DNA of 64,000 bases from DAMCAP01 sp032059445 (GTDB lineage Bacteria; Bacillota; Clostridia; Oscillospirales; Ruminococcaceae): contig DAMCAP010000014.1 of NCBI GenBank assembly GCA_032059445.1, forward strand, positions 1 to 64,000, given 5' to 3'. A program made the position numbers and the translations under genes. Shown in pieces: positions 27,394-36,764 of this stretch; the first letter of the stretch is position 1, and each line of letters begins with the position of its first letter. Below the pieces are notes generated by a model. The model did no database searches. It was not told the DNA's origin and was given only the letters and a program-made list of their open reading frames with translations.

Positions 27394-28035
27394 CTACTGC
27401 TTTTTTCTAAAGGAGAGCTTACGCTCGGTACCATTCATCAGTCTTTGAATATTTGCCCGGTGTGTATATAACAAAATACCCGACAAAATCAAGCTAAGCG
27501 CCAGCTCTGTCATGCTAAAGCGCCCCTGCACCAGCCTTGCCACAGTCAGCACAATGGGGAACCCGCTAGCCCCTGTAACCGAAGCCAGCGAAACATAACC
27601 CGAAATCGGTGCAATGGGCACAAAGACCAATGCAACAATGGAAAACACCAGTGGGTCAATCGCCATGATTGCACCAAGGCCTGTCGCAATACCCTTACCG
27701 CCTCGAAACCCGAAAAATAGCGGGAAGATATGCCCAGCAAGGGCACCCAACCCACCGAAGTAGCTGCCCAGATCCCCAGCGCCAAAATGTGCAAAGATCA
27801 TCTGCGCCACCCATGCACTGCACATCCCCTTTAAGAAATCAAGGATAAAAGTGATTGCAGCAGGCAGCTTACCATAAGTCCGCAGCATATTGGTAGCCCC
27901 GGCATTGTTGCTGCCATGGCTGCGCACATCGTCGTGAGCCACCACTTTAGAAACAATTACCGCAAAGCTGATGCTGCCGATTAAGTACCCCGCAGCCAGT
28001 GAGAGCACTGCGGCCAAGATTCCAGTCTGATTCAT
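27394..28035 (-). CDS. plsY: Acyl-phosphate:glycerol-3-phosphate acyltransferase
   Basis: This encodes 213 residues and is an integral membrane enzyme that acylates G3P. Motifs GYLIGSISFA, GSNNAGATNM (acyl-phosphate site) and GHIFPLFFGFRGGKGIATG are present. I start at ATG 28035; the 67 codons open upstream are low-complexity and non-homologous. Confidence 0.94.
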   Translation of the reverse strand: MNQTGILAAVLSLAAGYLIGSISFAVIVSKVVAHDDVRSHGSNNAGATNMLRTYGKLPAAITFILDFLKGMCSAWVAQMIFAHFGAGDLGSYFGGLGALAGHIFPLFFGFRGGKGIATGLGAIMAIDPLVFSIVALVFVPIAPISGYVSLASVTGASGFPIVLTVARLVQGRFSMTELALSLILSGILLYTHRANIQRLMNGTERKLSFRKKQ

Positions 28036-28297
28036 AACAGTCCCATTCCGCCCTCTGCGCCGGCCTGAATAATTCTTCAATGATCTCCGAGAGCCCCAGC
28101 CGCAGAGCAAATGCATAGGGCTCTGTCTTAAACTGTAGTAATGCTTCTTTTGCAGAGTTGCCCCCCGCAAAAGAAGCTGCACATAACAGGTATAGTTTAT
28201 TTGATGATACCACATAAGCCCTGCGCTGTAAATCAAGGTTTATTCTTTAACAAATACCCCGATTTCACAGAAAGACCACAGAGCATTCGCCCAATGC

Positions 28298-29620
28298 CTA
28301 CTTATCGCCGCGCTCCCGCACAATCATGCGGATGGGAGTACCCTCCAGACCAAAGGTTTCTCTGATCTGATTTTCGATATAGCGCTGGTAAGAGAAGTGA
28401 AACAGCTCCTTGTTGTTGACAAAGGCTACAAAGGTTGGAGGTCTTGTGGTAGGCTGGGTGATATAGTAGATCTTTAGCCGCTTACCCTTGTCAGAAGGAG
28501 GCTGCACCCTTGCGGTAGCATAGGCCAGCAGGTCATTGAGCATACCTGTGGAGATACGCATGGCGTTTTGGGTGTTGACAAAGTTAATCAGCTCATAAAG
28601 CTTCTCTACCCGCTGCCCTGTAAGTGCCGATATAAAGATAAACGGCACATAAGACATAAAGGAGAAATCCTCCATCAGCCTCTTGCGGTAATCATCCATG
28701 GTCTTGTCATCTTTTTCGATGGCATCCCACTTGTTGACTGCTACGATGCATCCTTTACCCTGCTCATGGGCATAGCCTGCAATTTTGGAGTCTTGCTCAG
28801 TAAAGCCCTCAATTGCATCAATCATAATCACGCAGACATCAGCACGATCTACCGCCATATAGGCTCGCAGCACACTGTAATGCTCGATCGCTTCATTCAC
28901 CTTTGACTTGCGGCGGATGCCAGCTGTATCGATAAAGGTGTATTTGCCAAAGTTGTTTTCGATCAAGGTGTCGGTAGCATCTCTGGTGGTGCCTGCGATA
29001 TCAGATACGATTACCCGCTCGCTGCCGGCAATCCGATTAATCAGCGAGCTCTTGCCTACGTTAGGCTTGCCGATGATCGCGACCTTGATATGCTCCTCGT
29101 CTTCCGGCTCCTGCTTGTCAAAGTCGATGTGGGAGCAAATTTCATCTAAGAGATCTCCCGTACCGCTGCCGTGAAGGGAAGACACAGGGAATGGATCTCC
29201 CAGGCCCAGATTATAAAATTCATAGACCTCAGGGGGCGTATTGCCCACACGATCACATTTATTGACGCACAAAACGATTGGCTTGCCGCTCTTGAGCAGC
29301 ATGGTTGCTACCTCCTGATCGGTGGCTGTCACTCCTGTGCGCACATCGGTGATCATCACGATCACATCGGCGCTATCGATGGCAAGCTGTGCCTGGCGGC
29401 GCATCTGTGATAAGATAATGTCGTTGCTATAAGGCTCGATACCGCCGGTATCTACCAGCATAAACTCCCTATTTTGCCACTCACAGGCGGCATAGATACG
29501 ATCTCTGGTTACCCCCGGAGTATCTTCTACGATAGAGAGTCTCTGCCCTATCAGCTTATTAAAAAGTGTGGATTTGCCTACATTGGGGCGCCCCACCACT
29601 GCTACGATTGGTTTTGCCAT
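28298..29620 (-). CDS. der: Ribosome-assembly GTPase Der (EngA)
   Basis: This encodes 440 residues with two tandem GTPase domains, each with a P-loop (GRPNVGKST at residue 10, GKPNVGKSS at about 184), DTGG/DTAG and NKCD/NKWD, then a KH-like C-terminal domain. It is essential for 50S assembly. The order der-plsY-gpsA is conserved in Firmicutes. Confidence 0.97.
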   Translation of the reverse strand: MAKPIVAVVGRPNVGKSTLFNKLIGQRLSIVEDTPGVTRDRIYAACEWQNREFMLVDTGGIEPYSNDIILSQMRRQAQLAIDSADVIVMITDVRTGVTATDQEVATMLLKSGKPIVLCVNKCDRVGNTPPEVYEFYNLGLGDPFPVSSLHGSGTGDLLDEICSHIDFDKQEPEDEEHIKVAIIGKPNVGKSSLINRIAGSERVIVSDIAGTTRDATDTLIENNFGKYTFIDTAGIRRKSKVNEAIEHYSVLRAYMAVDRADVCVIMIDAIEGFTEQDSKIAGYAHEQGKGCIVAVNKWDAIEKDDKTMDDYRKRLMEDFSFMSYVPFIFISALTGQRVEKLYELINFVNTQNAMRISTGMLNDLLAYATARVQPPSDKGKRLKIYYITQPTTRPPTFVAFVNNKELFHFSYQRYIENQIRETFGLEGTPIRMIVRERGDK

Positions 29621-29804
29621 AGCTTTATGCTCCTTTTCTCCGATGTCGTTGGCACCTTCGTGCGGCTTTGCTTGCCTCCGTCATCGGTGAGAGGCAAGAG
29701 CCTTTGTAAAGGGTCTTTGTAAATCAAGGGATCAAGTATTCCATAAACACCAGCAGTCGCCACTGCCTAAAAGAATACGAAAATCCCAATCTTTCTAATA
29801 ATAC

Positions 29805-31121
29805 TTAATGCTGTTCTTTCCCAAGCAGCAGGGTCTGTGCCAGCGCAGTGCCAGTAGCCGAAATCACCTTGACACCGCAGCCGATCATCACTTCAAGCTC
29901 TTGGATGGAGTTGTTGTCTAAAAATAAATCCTGCTCATGGCGCAGCATCACCGATGGGATCACCATTAGATCTCCCAGATGCAGCCCCTGTACCCGCTTG
30001 TCTATATCGGAGGCAGTGACCAAGCCGGTAACGGTAATCGCCCCACCAAAAAACACACTGGGCACGTCAAATACATTAACCTTTAGCTCTGGGTCAAGCT
30101 CCATGGCCCTGTCACAAAGGGTTTTGATAATGGGGTACGCTGCTACACCTGTGGCTACCGAAATCTCTCGCTGAATGCCCAGCGGGGTAATCTCCTCGCA
30201 GGCAGCGTGAAACTCGTCTATACAAAGGGAAAGCAAGCCTACGCCGTTTTCAAGCTGGTTAAAATCCCCATAGTACTCAGGCGGAGGGATCTGCCGCTCT
30301 GCTTTTAAGAAAAACTCATCAGCAGGGTATGCCACCCGCTCCCCGTGGTCTTTTAGCATCCGATCAGAAAAAGCTTCGATGATGTCAATAGTCCTACCTG
30401 CTTCCTCTTTGGTAAAGGAGCGCAGCGGGTACAAGCCCTCCCGATGCCCCGTCAGCCCCACAGGCACACAGGCAATGCTGCCTAGATTGGGGTACAATTC
30501 CCCTAAATCTCGCAGGGTGCGCTCCAGCTCCTCCCCGTCGTTGTGCTCAGGGCAGAGGACCAGCTGAGTATTGATGGTAATGCCACCCTCGCAGAAGCGC
30601 TTTAGCAATGCAAGAGAGCTACCGGAATTAGGGTTTGCCATCATCCTCTGGCGCAGATCGGGGTTGGTGGTATGCACCGAGATATTAATAGGGCTGATGC
30701 GCATCTTGATAATACGCTCTATATCGTGGGGCTTTAAGTTGGTAAGGGTAATGTAGTTGCCAAATAAAAAGGACAGTCGGTCGTCGTCATCTTTAAAATA
30801 AATCGACTCCCGCATACCCTTAGGATTTTGATCTACAAAGCAAAATATACATTTATTTTTACAGCTTCGCTGCTTGTCCATCAGATAAGTCTCAAAGCCC
30901 AGACCAATATCGTCATAACGGCTTTTGTGAATGCTGACCGATCTTTGCGCCCCTTGCTCATCAGAGAGCAGCAGCTCTAGGCTACGCTCAGTGATATAAA
31001 ACCTATAGTCAAGCACATCGTTAATTTCGTTTTGATTGATCAGGTGTAGGGTTTCCCCCGCTTTGATACCCGCTCTGCAGGCAGGAGAGCCCTGCTCTAC
31101 AGTGGTTATGGTTACAGACAT
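29805..31121 (-). CDS. DUF512 radical-SAM protein with PDZ-like N-terminus
   Basis: This encodes 438 residues. An N-terminal PDZ-like segment (GSPACRAGIKAGE) is followed by a cluster motif CKNKCIFCFVDQ (CX3CX2C) and a C-terminal DUF512. Family members are uncharacterised Fe-S proteins common in Clostridia beside der. ATG at 31121 has ACGGAG upstream. Confidence 0.9.
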   Translation of the reverse strand: MSVTITTVEQGSPACRAGIKAGETLHLINQNEINDVLDYRFYITERSLELLLSDEQGAQRSVSIHKSRYDDIGLGFETYLMDKQRSCKNKCIFCFVDQNPKGMRESIYFKDDDDRLSFLFGNYITLTNLKPHDIERIIKMRISPINISVHTTNPDLRQRMMANPNSGSSLALLKRFCEGGITINTQLVLCPEHNDGEELERTLRDLGELYPNLGSIACVPVGLTGHREGLYPLRSFTKEEAGRTIDIIEAFSDRMLKDHGERVAYPADEFFLKAERQIPPPEYYGDFNQLENGVGLLSLCIDEFHAACEEITPLGIQREISVATGVAAYPIIKTLCDRAMELDPELKVNVFDVPSVFFGGAITVTGLVTASDIDKRVQGLHLGDLMVIPSVMLRHEQDLFLDNNSIQELEVMIGCGVKVISATGTALAQTLLLGKEQH

Positions 31122-31344
31122 TAGACACTCCGTTTCTGCCGAGGGCAAAGCGCCTGCGGCACATGATCATATCTGGCTGATATGACATAAGGATAGAATC
31201 GCTTTGATATAGGTCGCAAAAGAAGATACCCCTTGCACATGCCGTGCAGGCAAACCACAAGAGAGTCTGTGGCGCTTCAAGAGGCCTGACGGGTGGGGTG
31301 TGCTATTGTGACTCCAAGGGATTTTGAGCAGTCACCCCTTTGAT

Positions 31345-31697
31345 ACACACATGCCGCGGGGCACCCCTTTTTTATAGGACAATAAAAAGGGAGAAAAGCG
31401 TCTAAAGGCTCCGCCTTTAAACCACGGACTCCGATTGCTGCATTACACTGCGAGCGAGTGTCCTGACAGGGTGTCTGTGACACAAGAGCATGCCTAACGG
31501 CATGGAGTGCGGACTAGCCTACAGGCATCTAAAATGCGCCGCAGGCTCCCTATAAGGGCAAGTCCTTGGGACGGTTGTCACAAGCAAAGCGCAGTGCAAT
31601 CCGTCAAGGCTTTGCCCGTGGGGTTCAGGGGCTTGCCCCGAAGCGCTTTTTCCCTTATTTTTGTCGCTCAACAAAAATAAGGCGCCCGCGCGGCGTT
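31345..31697. repeat. MITE-like intergenic element, fullest copy
   Basis: This is a ~350-base non-coding block in the gap between the DUF512 gene and rpmF. Its ends (31351-31410 and 31640-31696) are imperfect inverted repeats of each other, each carrying a small A/T-rich hairpin and GCCGCG at the tip. The interior matches 363-475 and 134-185 on the left half and 57885-58000 on the right half. No transposase is present. Confidence 0.7.
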
Positions 31698-31854
31698 AGC
31701 GCATAAACACATAAAAATACTTGCATTTTATTATTACCACGAACAAAGTCATGATATAAATGCCTATGCCCGTAGAGCAGGCTTAGACTTTGTATTTATT
31801 ATATAGTATTTTACCGCTATAATCTACCGCTTACACAAAAATTCACACCTACAC

Positions 31855-31882
31855 AAAAAAATAGAGGCGTAATACGCCTCTA
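31855..31882 (-). terminator. Terminator of rpmF
   Basis: TAGAGGCGT pairs with ACGCCTCTA (31862-31882), followed on the minus strand by T7. Confidence 0.85.
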
Positions 31883-31909
31883 CCCTTTTTGCAATCCATA
31901 GATCTAAGA

Positions 31910-32092
31910 CTACGCCTCGATCTTGATGATCTCTCTGCCCTTATAAAAACCACACATTGGGCATACTCTATGTGGCATCTTGAGCTCACCGCACTGGGTG
32001 CACTTGGAAAATGCAGGAGCCTCTAACTTCCAAACGCTGGAGCGTCTCTTGTCTCTGCGTGCTCTGGATACTTTTCTCTTTGGTACAGCCAT
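31910..32092 (-). CDS. rpmF: Ribosomal protein bL32
   Basis: This encodes 60 residues starting MAVPKRKVSRARRDKRRS, with a CTQC...CPMC zinc ribbon. It follows the DUF177 gene, the usual partner. Confidence 0.97.
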   Translation of the reverse strand: MAVPKRKVSRARRDKRRSSVWKLEAPAFSKCTQCGELKMPHRVCPMCGFYKGREIIKIEA

Positions 32093-32124
32093 CTCAGCAC
32101 CTCCTTAAAACTTTTGCTGCTTTA

Positions 32125-32615
32125 TTATAACAGCTTTTTTAAAACTTCAAGACGGGGGTCTACAGTTTTAGTGGTACACCCACAGCTTTCCTTATTCAGG
32201 TCTGCTCCGCACATGGAGCAGAGTCCCTTACAATCTTCTTTACAAAGATATGTGTTCGGAAGCTCCAGCTGAATGTCCGTAGCTGCTAATTCACCCATGT
32301 CTATAATGCCATCTGGGGCAACCAAATAGCCGTCTTGTTCACTCGCCTGATTAAGTTCTCTTACAACGGTATGGTTAAAGTGCATCTTGTGCTCGATCAC
32401 TGCTGGTTTCAGGCAGCGGTCGCAGCTAACAGGTTGCTTTACCCATGCGTCATAATCCAGCGTCAATACCGACGCTCGGTTGACCAAATGCACCTCAAGC
32501 TTTACCGGCTCGGGGATGACAGTTTGTCCAAACCGCTTAATCCAGGAAAGGTCCGCTTCACCTGAAACGTCCAGCCTTTCACCAACGATGTCAANNNNNN
32601 NNNNTCTAGTTTCAT
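32125..32615 (-). CDS. DUF177 (YceD-family) protein, interrupted by an assembly gap
   Basis: ATG at 32615 follows AAGGTG and gives MKL before ten N; then the frame continues DIVGERLDVSGE to the C-terminus. Conserved cysteines are present (CDRC, CKEDCKGLCSMCG, ESCGC). Frame arithmetic shows the gap is not ten bases; the family suggests about 15-20 missing codons. The protein is linked to 23S rRNA or ribosome maturation in bacteria and plants and is almost always encoded before rpmF. Confidence 0.88.
32595..32604. other. Assembly gap (10 N) inside DUF177 gene
   Basis: A ten-N join just after the third codon of the gene. Confidence 0.98.
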
Positions 32616-32633
32616 TTTACACACCTTTTTTTT

Positions 32634-32684
32634 AGGTAACTCGCCTAAAAGGCGGCAAAAAGCAGTATAGCGCAGGCGTTACCT
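32634..32684 (-). promoter_or_regulatory. Hairpin in the DUF177-rpmF leader
   Basis: On the minus strand AGGTAACGCC, just after the predicted start site, pairs with GGCGAGTTACCT, which ends 18 bases before the start codon and is directly followed by A7GG, the ribosome site. It could control translation or autoregulate the operon. Confidence 0.5.
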
Positions 32685-32688
32685 AGAT

Positions 32689-32717
32689 ATTATATAGTTG
32701 TTTACTTGGTTTGTCAA
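32689..32717 (-). promoter_or_regulatory. Consensus sigma-A promoter for DUF177-rpmF
   Basis: A perfect TTGACA (32712-32717), 17 bases and a perfect TATAAT (32689-32694) on the minus strand. The predicted start is near 32682. Confidence 0.9.
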
Positions 32718-32788
32718 TAGAAATTTTACTGAGCACCGAGGCACCTAGAATTATGCTTCCCTTGACTGGGTCGATTATTTGCCGCTTT

Positions 32789-32834
32789 CAAAAAGCAGCC
32801 ACCCTCTGTGCCATACGGCAGGCAGAGGATGGCG
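32789..32834 (-). terminator. Terminator after the P-loop gene
   Basis: On the minus strand CCATCCTCTGCC pairs with GGCACAGAGGGTGG (bulged), followed by TTTTT. Confidence 0.6.
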
Positions 32835-32857
32835 TAAAAGCAAGATTGCTTTTGGGG

Positions 32858-33268
32858 TTACACTGCGTACTTCCTGATGCGCTCAGGCAGCTCCTCAAGA
32901 TCGCAAGAAACGCTAAAGGTAATGGTCACATCGGTTTCGCTGGTGATCGCAGCCAACCGATCAACCATGGTGGCAAATCCCTCATAATCTCTTGAGCCGA
33001 TGCTCAGGGTGCTGTCGCTAAAGATATCGGTTATATCATAGTTGCCAGCCAAGAGGCCGCACAGGAATCCATAGTATGCTTCAAAGCCCGCAACTCCATA
33101 CTGGTCCACATCTACAAGACGCGCCTTATGGCTGACATCATAAGTCAGCTTGAGGCCTTTTTCAATGAATACTACGTTTCCATCGGTGCTCTTAACAGCC
33201 TCATTTGCCATGGAGATCAAAGTCTTGGTCTTGCCCGAGCCCTTTTTGCCAACAATCAGCTTAATCAT
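32858..33268 (-). CDS. Small P-loop ATPase-like protein
   Basis: This encodes 136 residues beginning MIKLIVGKKGSGKTK, a clear Walker A. No convincing Walker B is seen. Proteins of this length and start are widespread, uncharacterised Clostridia proteins. ATG at 33268 follows AGGAGG. It lies 33 bases after pgi. Confidence 0.75.
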   Translation of the reverse strand: MIKLIVGKKGSGKTKTLISMANEAVKSTDGNVVFIEKGLKLTYDVSHKARLVDVDQYGVAGFEAYYGFLCGLLAGNYDITDIFSDSTLSIGSRDYEGFATMVDRLAAITSETDVTITFSVSCDLEELPERIRKYAV

Positions 33269-33301
33269 AGTAATTCCTCCTAAATGTTTTGTTGCGAAAC
33301 C

Positions 33302-34648
33302 TTAAAAACTCTTCTGTAATTTTTGATTTAGTTTATCTGTAAGCTCTTGATAGCCGGGCTTGCCCAGCAGAGCAAACATATTTTTTTTGTAGCCCTCTAC
33401 TCCCGGTTGATCGAAGGGGTTGACCCCTAGCAGATAACCGCTGACCCCACAAGCCAGCATAAAGAAATAAAACAGATACCCCAGCTCATAAGCCGAGCGA
33501 TTGGGTAGCTCTAGCAGGATGGTTGGCGTGCCGCCCTCCTGATGAGCGATGGCCACACCCAGTGCCGCCAGGCTATTGATCTCCTGTAAGCTGCGCCCTG
33601 ACAAGAAGTTAAGTCCGTCGAGATCATCAGGGTCATCTGGTACTGTGAGGCTTACGGTATCCTCCTTAATTAGGATGCCCGTTTCAAACAGAATCCTGCT
33701 TCCATCCTGTAAATACTGCCCCATGGAATGAAGGTCGGTGCTGTACTGCACACCCGCTGGGAAGATCCCCTTGCCGTCCTTCCCCTCGCTCTCCCCAAAA
33801 AGCTGCTTGAGCCATTCGGTAAAGCTCTGCTGGCAAGGATCATAGCCTACATATACCTCGATTGCCCTGCCCTTACGGTAGAGGATGTTGCGAAGTGCCA
33901 CATACTCTAAGCAGGGGTTGGTGGTGACATCTCCCTTAGCAAGCTCTGTCTGAGCCTGCTTAGCGCCTGCTACCAGCTGGCGGATATCAACTCCCGCACA
34001 AGCGATGGGTAAGAGTCCCACAGGGCTCAGCACGCTAAAGCGGCCACCGATATCGTCATCAATTACAAAGCTCTTATAGCCCTCTGTTACGCTTAGTTGC
34101 TTGAGAGTGCCCTTGGCCTTATCAGTCACCGCATAGATGCGCCTAGCAGCCTCCTGCCCATAGCGCTCCTGCATATAAGCTCTCAGTACCCGAAAGGCCA
34201 GTGCCGTTTCGGTGGTGGTACCCGATTTAGAGATTACAATGACCGAAACCCGCTTATCTTTGCAGATTTTTAGCACTTCGTTTAAATGGGAGCCACTTAG
34301 ATCATTTCCCACGAAATAGATAGCGGGGCCTCCTCGATCGGGCAGCTGGTTATACATCGGAGAGCACAGCAGCTCGATTGCCGCCCTCGCTCCCAGGTAA
34401 GAACCACCGATGCCTGCCACCAGCACCACATCACTTTGCTCTCGTATCTGCTCTGCGGTCTGGCAAATATCCAACAGCAGGCTGTCCTCAATTTCACAAG
34501 GCAGCTTTAACCACCCTCGAAACTCGCTTCCCCTGCCGCTGCCTTCGGTCAAAATCCTATGCGCCATATTTACAAACGGCGCAATCTGTTCTATTTCGGC
34601 GGAAGAAACATGCTCTTTTACAAACCCTTTGTTGATTGTTACGGGCAT
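33302..34648 (-). CDS. pgi: Glucose-6-phosphate isomerase
   Basis: This encodes 448 residues, the short bacterial form. It interconverts glucose-6-P and fructose-6-P. Visible are the sugar-phosphate site VISKSGTTTET, DDIGGRFSVLSPVGLLP, the catalytic glutamate region DLHSMGQ and the late lysine region FDQPGVEGYKK. ATG at 34648 follows AAGGAGG. Confidence 0.96.
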   Translation of the reverse strand: MPVTINKGFVKEHVSSAEIEQIAPFVNMAHRILTEGSGRGSEFRGWLKLPCEIEDSLLLDICQTAEQIREQSDVVLVAGIGGSYLGARAAIELLCSPMYNQLPDRGGPAIYFVGNDLSGSHLNEVLKICKDKRVSVIVISKSGTTTETALAFRVLRAYMQERYGQEAARRIYAVTDKAKGTLKQLSVTEGYKSFVIDDDIGGRFSVLSPVGLLPIACAGVDIRQLVAGAKQAQTELAKGDVTTNPCLEYVALRNILYRKGRAIEVYVGYDPCQQSFTEWLKQLFGESEGKDGKGIFPAGVQYSTDLHSMGQYLQDGSRILFETGILIKEDTVSLTVPDDPDDLDGLNFLSGRSLQEINSLAALGVAIAHQEGGTPTILLELPNRSAYELGYLFYFFMLACGVSGYLLGVNPFDQPGVEGYKKNMFALLGKPGYQELTDKLNQKLQKSF

Positions 34649-34673
34649 CCAAACCCTCCTTTTGCTTTTCTAC

Positions 34674-34702
34674 ATTGTACAATATTTATCTATGCTTTTC
34701 AA
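34674..34702 (-). promoter_or_regulatory. Sigma-A promoter of pgi
   Basis: Minus strand: TTGAAA (34697-34702), 17 bases and TACAAT (34674-34679). The rest of the gap, 34703-35065, holds nothing I can identify. Confidence 0.75.
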
Positions 34703-35065
34703 GTAATTTAGGTGAAATTATCTTTATTTAGCATGAAATCTACCCCTAAAAGCAAAATCACAACGCTTTGCACAAACAAGGCCCCTAGGTTTTGATGAAT
34801 GCTATACAATTACACAGATATTACCAATTGCACTCTGCTGTGTCAAGTATACAAGGATCACGTAAACGTCCATGTGGTATTTTTGTACACCAAGAGCTTG
34901 CTTTATGCCAGTATATTATAAAATAGGGATTTTATACCCGCCGCAGCCATCAGCTTTTAATTTGATTTTGCTACCTATGCTGTGGCAAATCCCGCTTTTG
35001 GCACTACAGATCGGCTATACAGAAGTCACGTATTTTTGCTTATCTACACCCTCTACGAGGCTGCA

Positions 35066-35096
35066 AAAAAGCCGCCGATCCCAGTGACCGACGGCT
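35066..35096 (-). terminator. Terminator of the second DacF gene
   Basis: AGCCGCCG pairs with CGACGGCT (35069-35096, one mismatch); on the minus strand the stem is followed by a T-run. Confidence 0.75.
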
Positions 35097-35128
35097 TAAC
35101 GATGTAGTGGCGCTTATAAAAAATATTT

Positions 35129-36322
35129 CTATACGCCCTTGCCCATTCTTACTGCACGGCGGATAACCTGATCGATGGCTGCACGCCAGTTCATCTTGGC
35201 GATATCCTTGCTCACCACAATCGGGTACTTCGATACCAATACGCCGTCGACAAATACCGTTACCTCGCCCACCTGCTCACCTTTGGTTACAGGGGCAGGG
35301 ATGCTCTCGGGCAGCTCCACCTTAGAAACCAATTTGCCTGTCTTGCCTTTTTCGAGGATCAGCTTCTGAGGTGGCTGAGGCTCCAAAACTACCTGCTTTT
35401 CTACGCCCTTGGTCACCTTCATCGGCTTCAAAGGCTCCTCTAATTCCGGTACAGGCTCCGCCTTATAGTTGGCATAGCCATAGTCCAGTAGCCCTCTGGC
35501 GGCGCCAAAGCGCTGATCGCTGGTTTCTGAGCCAAGCACTACAGCAATCAGATCAAGACCGTTTTTTGACGCACTGGCTGATAGACAATGCCCCGCATCA
35601 TCGGTAGTTCCAGTCTTGAGGCCGGTGGCGCCTTTATAAAAGCGCACCAGCTTATTGGTATTAACCAGCTGGGTAGCTCCACCACGCAGATCGCTCATCC
35701 ATGTGGTAACAAAGGGAATAATCTTATCGTGCTTTAAGAGCTCGGCAGACATGGTTGCAATATCTCTTGCAGTGGTCAGGTGACCCTCTGCATCCAGTCC
35801 TGTGGCATTCATAAATGTGGTGTTTTCCATGCCAAGTTCCTTAGCACGGGCATTCATCGCATCTACAAAATCCGCTTCTGTGCCCGCTAAGTGCTCTCCG
35901 AGGGCTACTGCGGCATCGTTTGCGCTAGAAATCGCAGTGGCGCGCAACAGCTCCTCCACCGTCATCTGCTCTCCCACCTCAAGCCAGATCTGGGAACCTC
36001 CCATAGAGTTGGCGTGGGTACTGGTGGTAACCTTTTCGTCCATGGTAATTTTGCCATTGTCAAGAGCCTCCATCACCAAGAGCAAAGTCATGACCTTGGT
36101 AATTGAGGCGGGGCTCATCTTTACATCAGGGTCTTTTTGAAACATCACCTTGCCTGTGCTCTGCTCGATCAAGATCGCCGATTTGCAGGGGATCGATGTA
36201 TCCGCCTTAATCAGCGCCGCTGCCTCCTGCACCGGGTCGCTGCCACTCGCCCAAGACACAACAGGAGTTATGATCATCAGCACTGCAACTATTGCTGTGA
36301 CTAGTCTCAACGTCATTTTCAT
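35129..36322 (-). CDS. D-alanyl-D-alanine carboxypeptidase (DacF-like, S11)
   Basis: This encodes 397 residues with a cleavable signal peptide (about 1-26, ending SWA). The serine peptidase motifs are SITK, SAND and KTGTT, followed by the PBP5-type C-terminal domain and an amphipathic C-terminal anchor (RAAIDQVIRRAVRMG). It shortens stem peptides in the wall or cortex. ATG at 36322 follows GAGGGG. Confidence 0.94.
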   Translation of the reverse strand: MKMTLRLVTAIVAVLMIITPVVSWASGSDPVQEAAALIKADTSIPCKSAILIEQSTGKVMFQKDPDVKMSPASITKVMTLLLVMEALDNGKITMDEKVTTSTHANSMGGSQIWLEVGEQMTVEELLRATAISSANDAAVALGEHLAGTEADFVDAMNARAKELGMENTTFMNATGLDAEGHLTTARDIATMSAELLKHDKIIPFVTTWMSDLRGGATQLVNTNKLVRFYKGATGLKTGTTDDAGHCLSASASKNGLDLIAVVLGSETSDQRFGAARGLLDYGYANYKAEPVPELEEPLKPMKVTKGVEKQVVLEPQPPQKLILEKGKTGKLVSKVELPESIPAPVTKGEQVGEVTVFVDGVLVSKYPIVVSKDIAKMNWRAAIDQVIRRAVRMGKGV

Positions 36323-36540
36323 CCCATCAACCCCTCATGCTTTTTTTGTAATTCTATGTACTGTCTTCTAGTTTAATGCCAAGCAGACAAATTTGCAACC
36401 TTTTCAGTCATTATGCGGGTTCTCCTTGCCGATTTGCAAGAAGCTCTTGCATAGTTATACGAAAACTTGCACATTTTATTGTCTATTTATAATAAAAAAT
36501 TGTCCACCCTGCCCTTTTCTCCAAATGCCGTATTTTTTTG

Positions 36541-36569
36541 TTGTGTTTGATCGAAAATTTCTTTATAAT
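36541..36569 (+). promoter_or_regulatory. Putative sigma-A promoter of mtaB
   Basis: TTGTGT (36541-36546), 17 bases and TATAAT (36564-36569). It would give a leader of nearly 190 bases. Confidence 0.5.
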
Positions 36570-36633
36570 AAAGCTATCTTAGGGTAGCTCATGATCTGCA
36601 CCCTATAGAATTCACGCAAATCAAATAACCAAT

Positions 36634-36739
36634 GCTCTCTTTTTGTCAGAGAGGTTGGTCAAACTTTATCAATAGACAACTTCCCTGACCCGTCTGCGGT
36701 GGTGTAATTCCGCCGACTTAGAGTCTGGAAAGTTGTCTA
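36634..36739 (+). ncRNA. Structured leader upstream of mtaB (candidate regulatory RNA)
   Basis: A first hairpin is CTCTCT/AGAGAG at about 36634-36652. A second domain is closed by TAGACAACTT (36673-36682) and AAGTTGTCTA (36730-36739). Inside it are a CGGTGG/CCGCCG stem with a 7-base loop and a GACT/AGTC stem with a 3-base loop, forming a three-way junction. The domain ends 25 bases before the mtaB start. I do not match it to a known riboswitch class; an alternative is a simple attenuator or chance pairing. Confidence 0.45.
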
Positions 36740-36764
36740 ATACATTTTGAAAGGAGGAGAGGCC

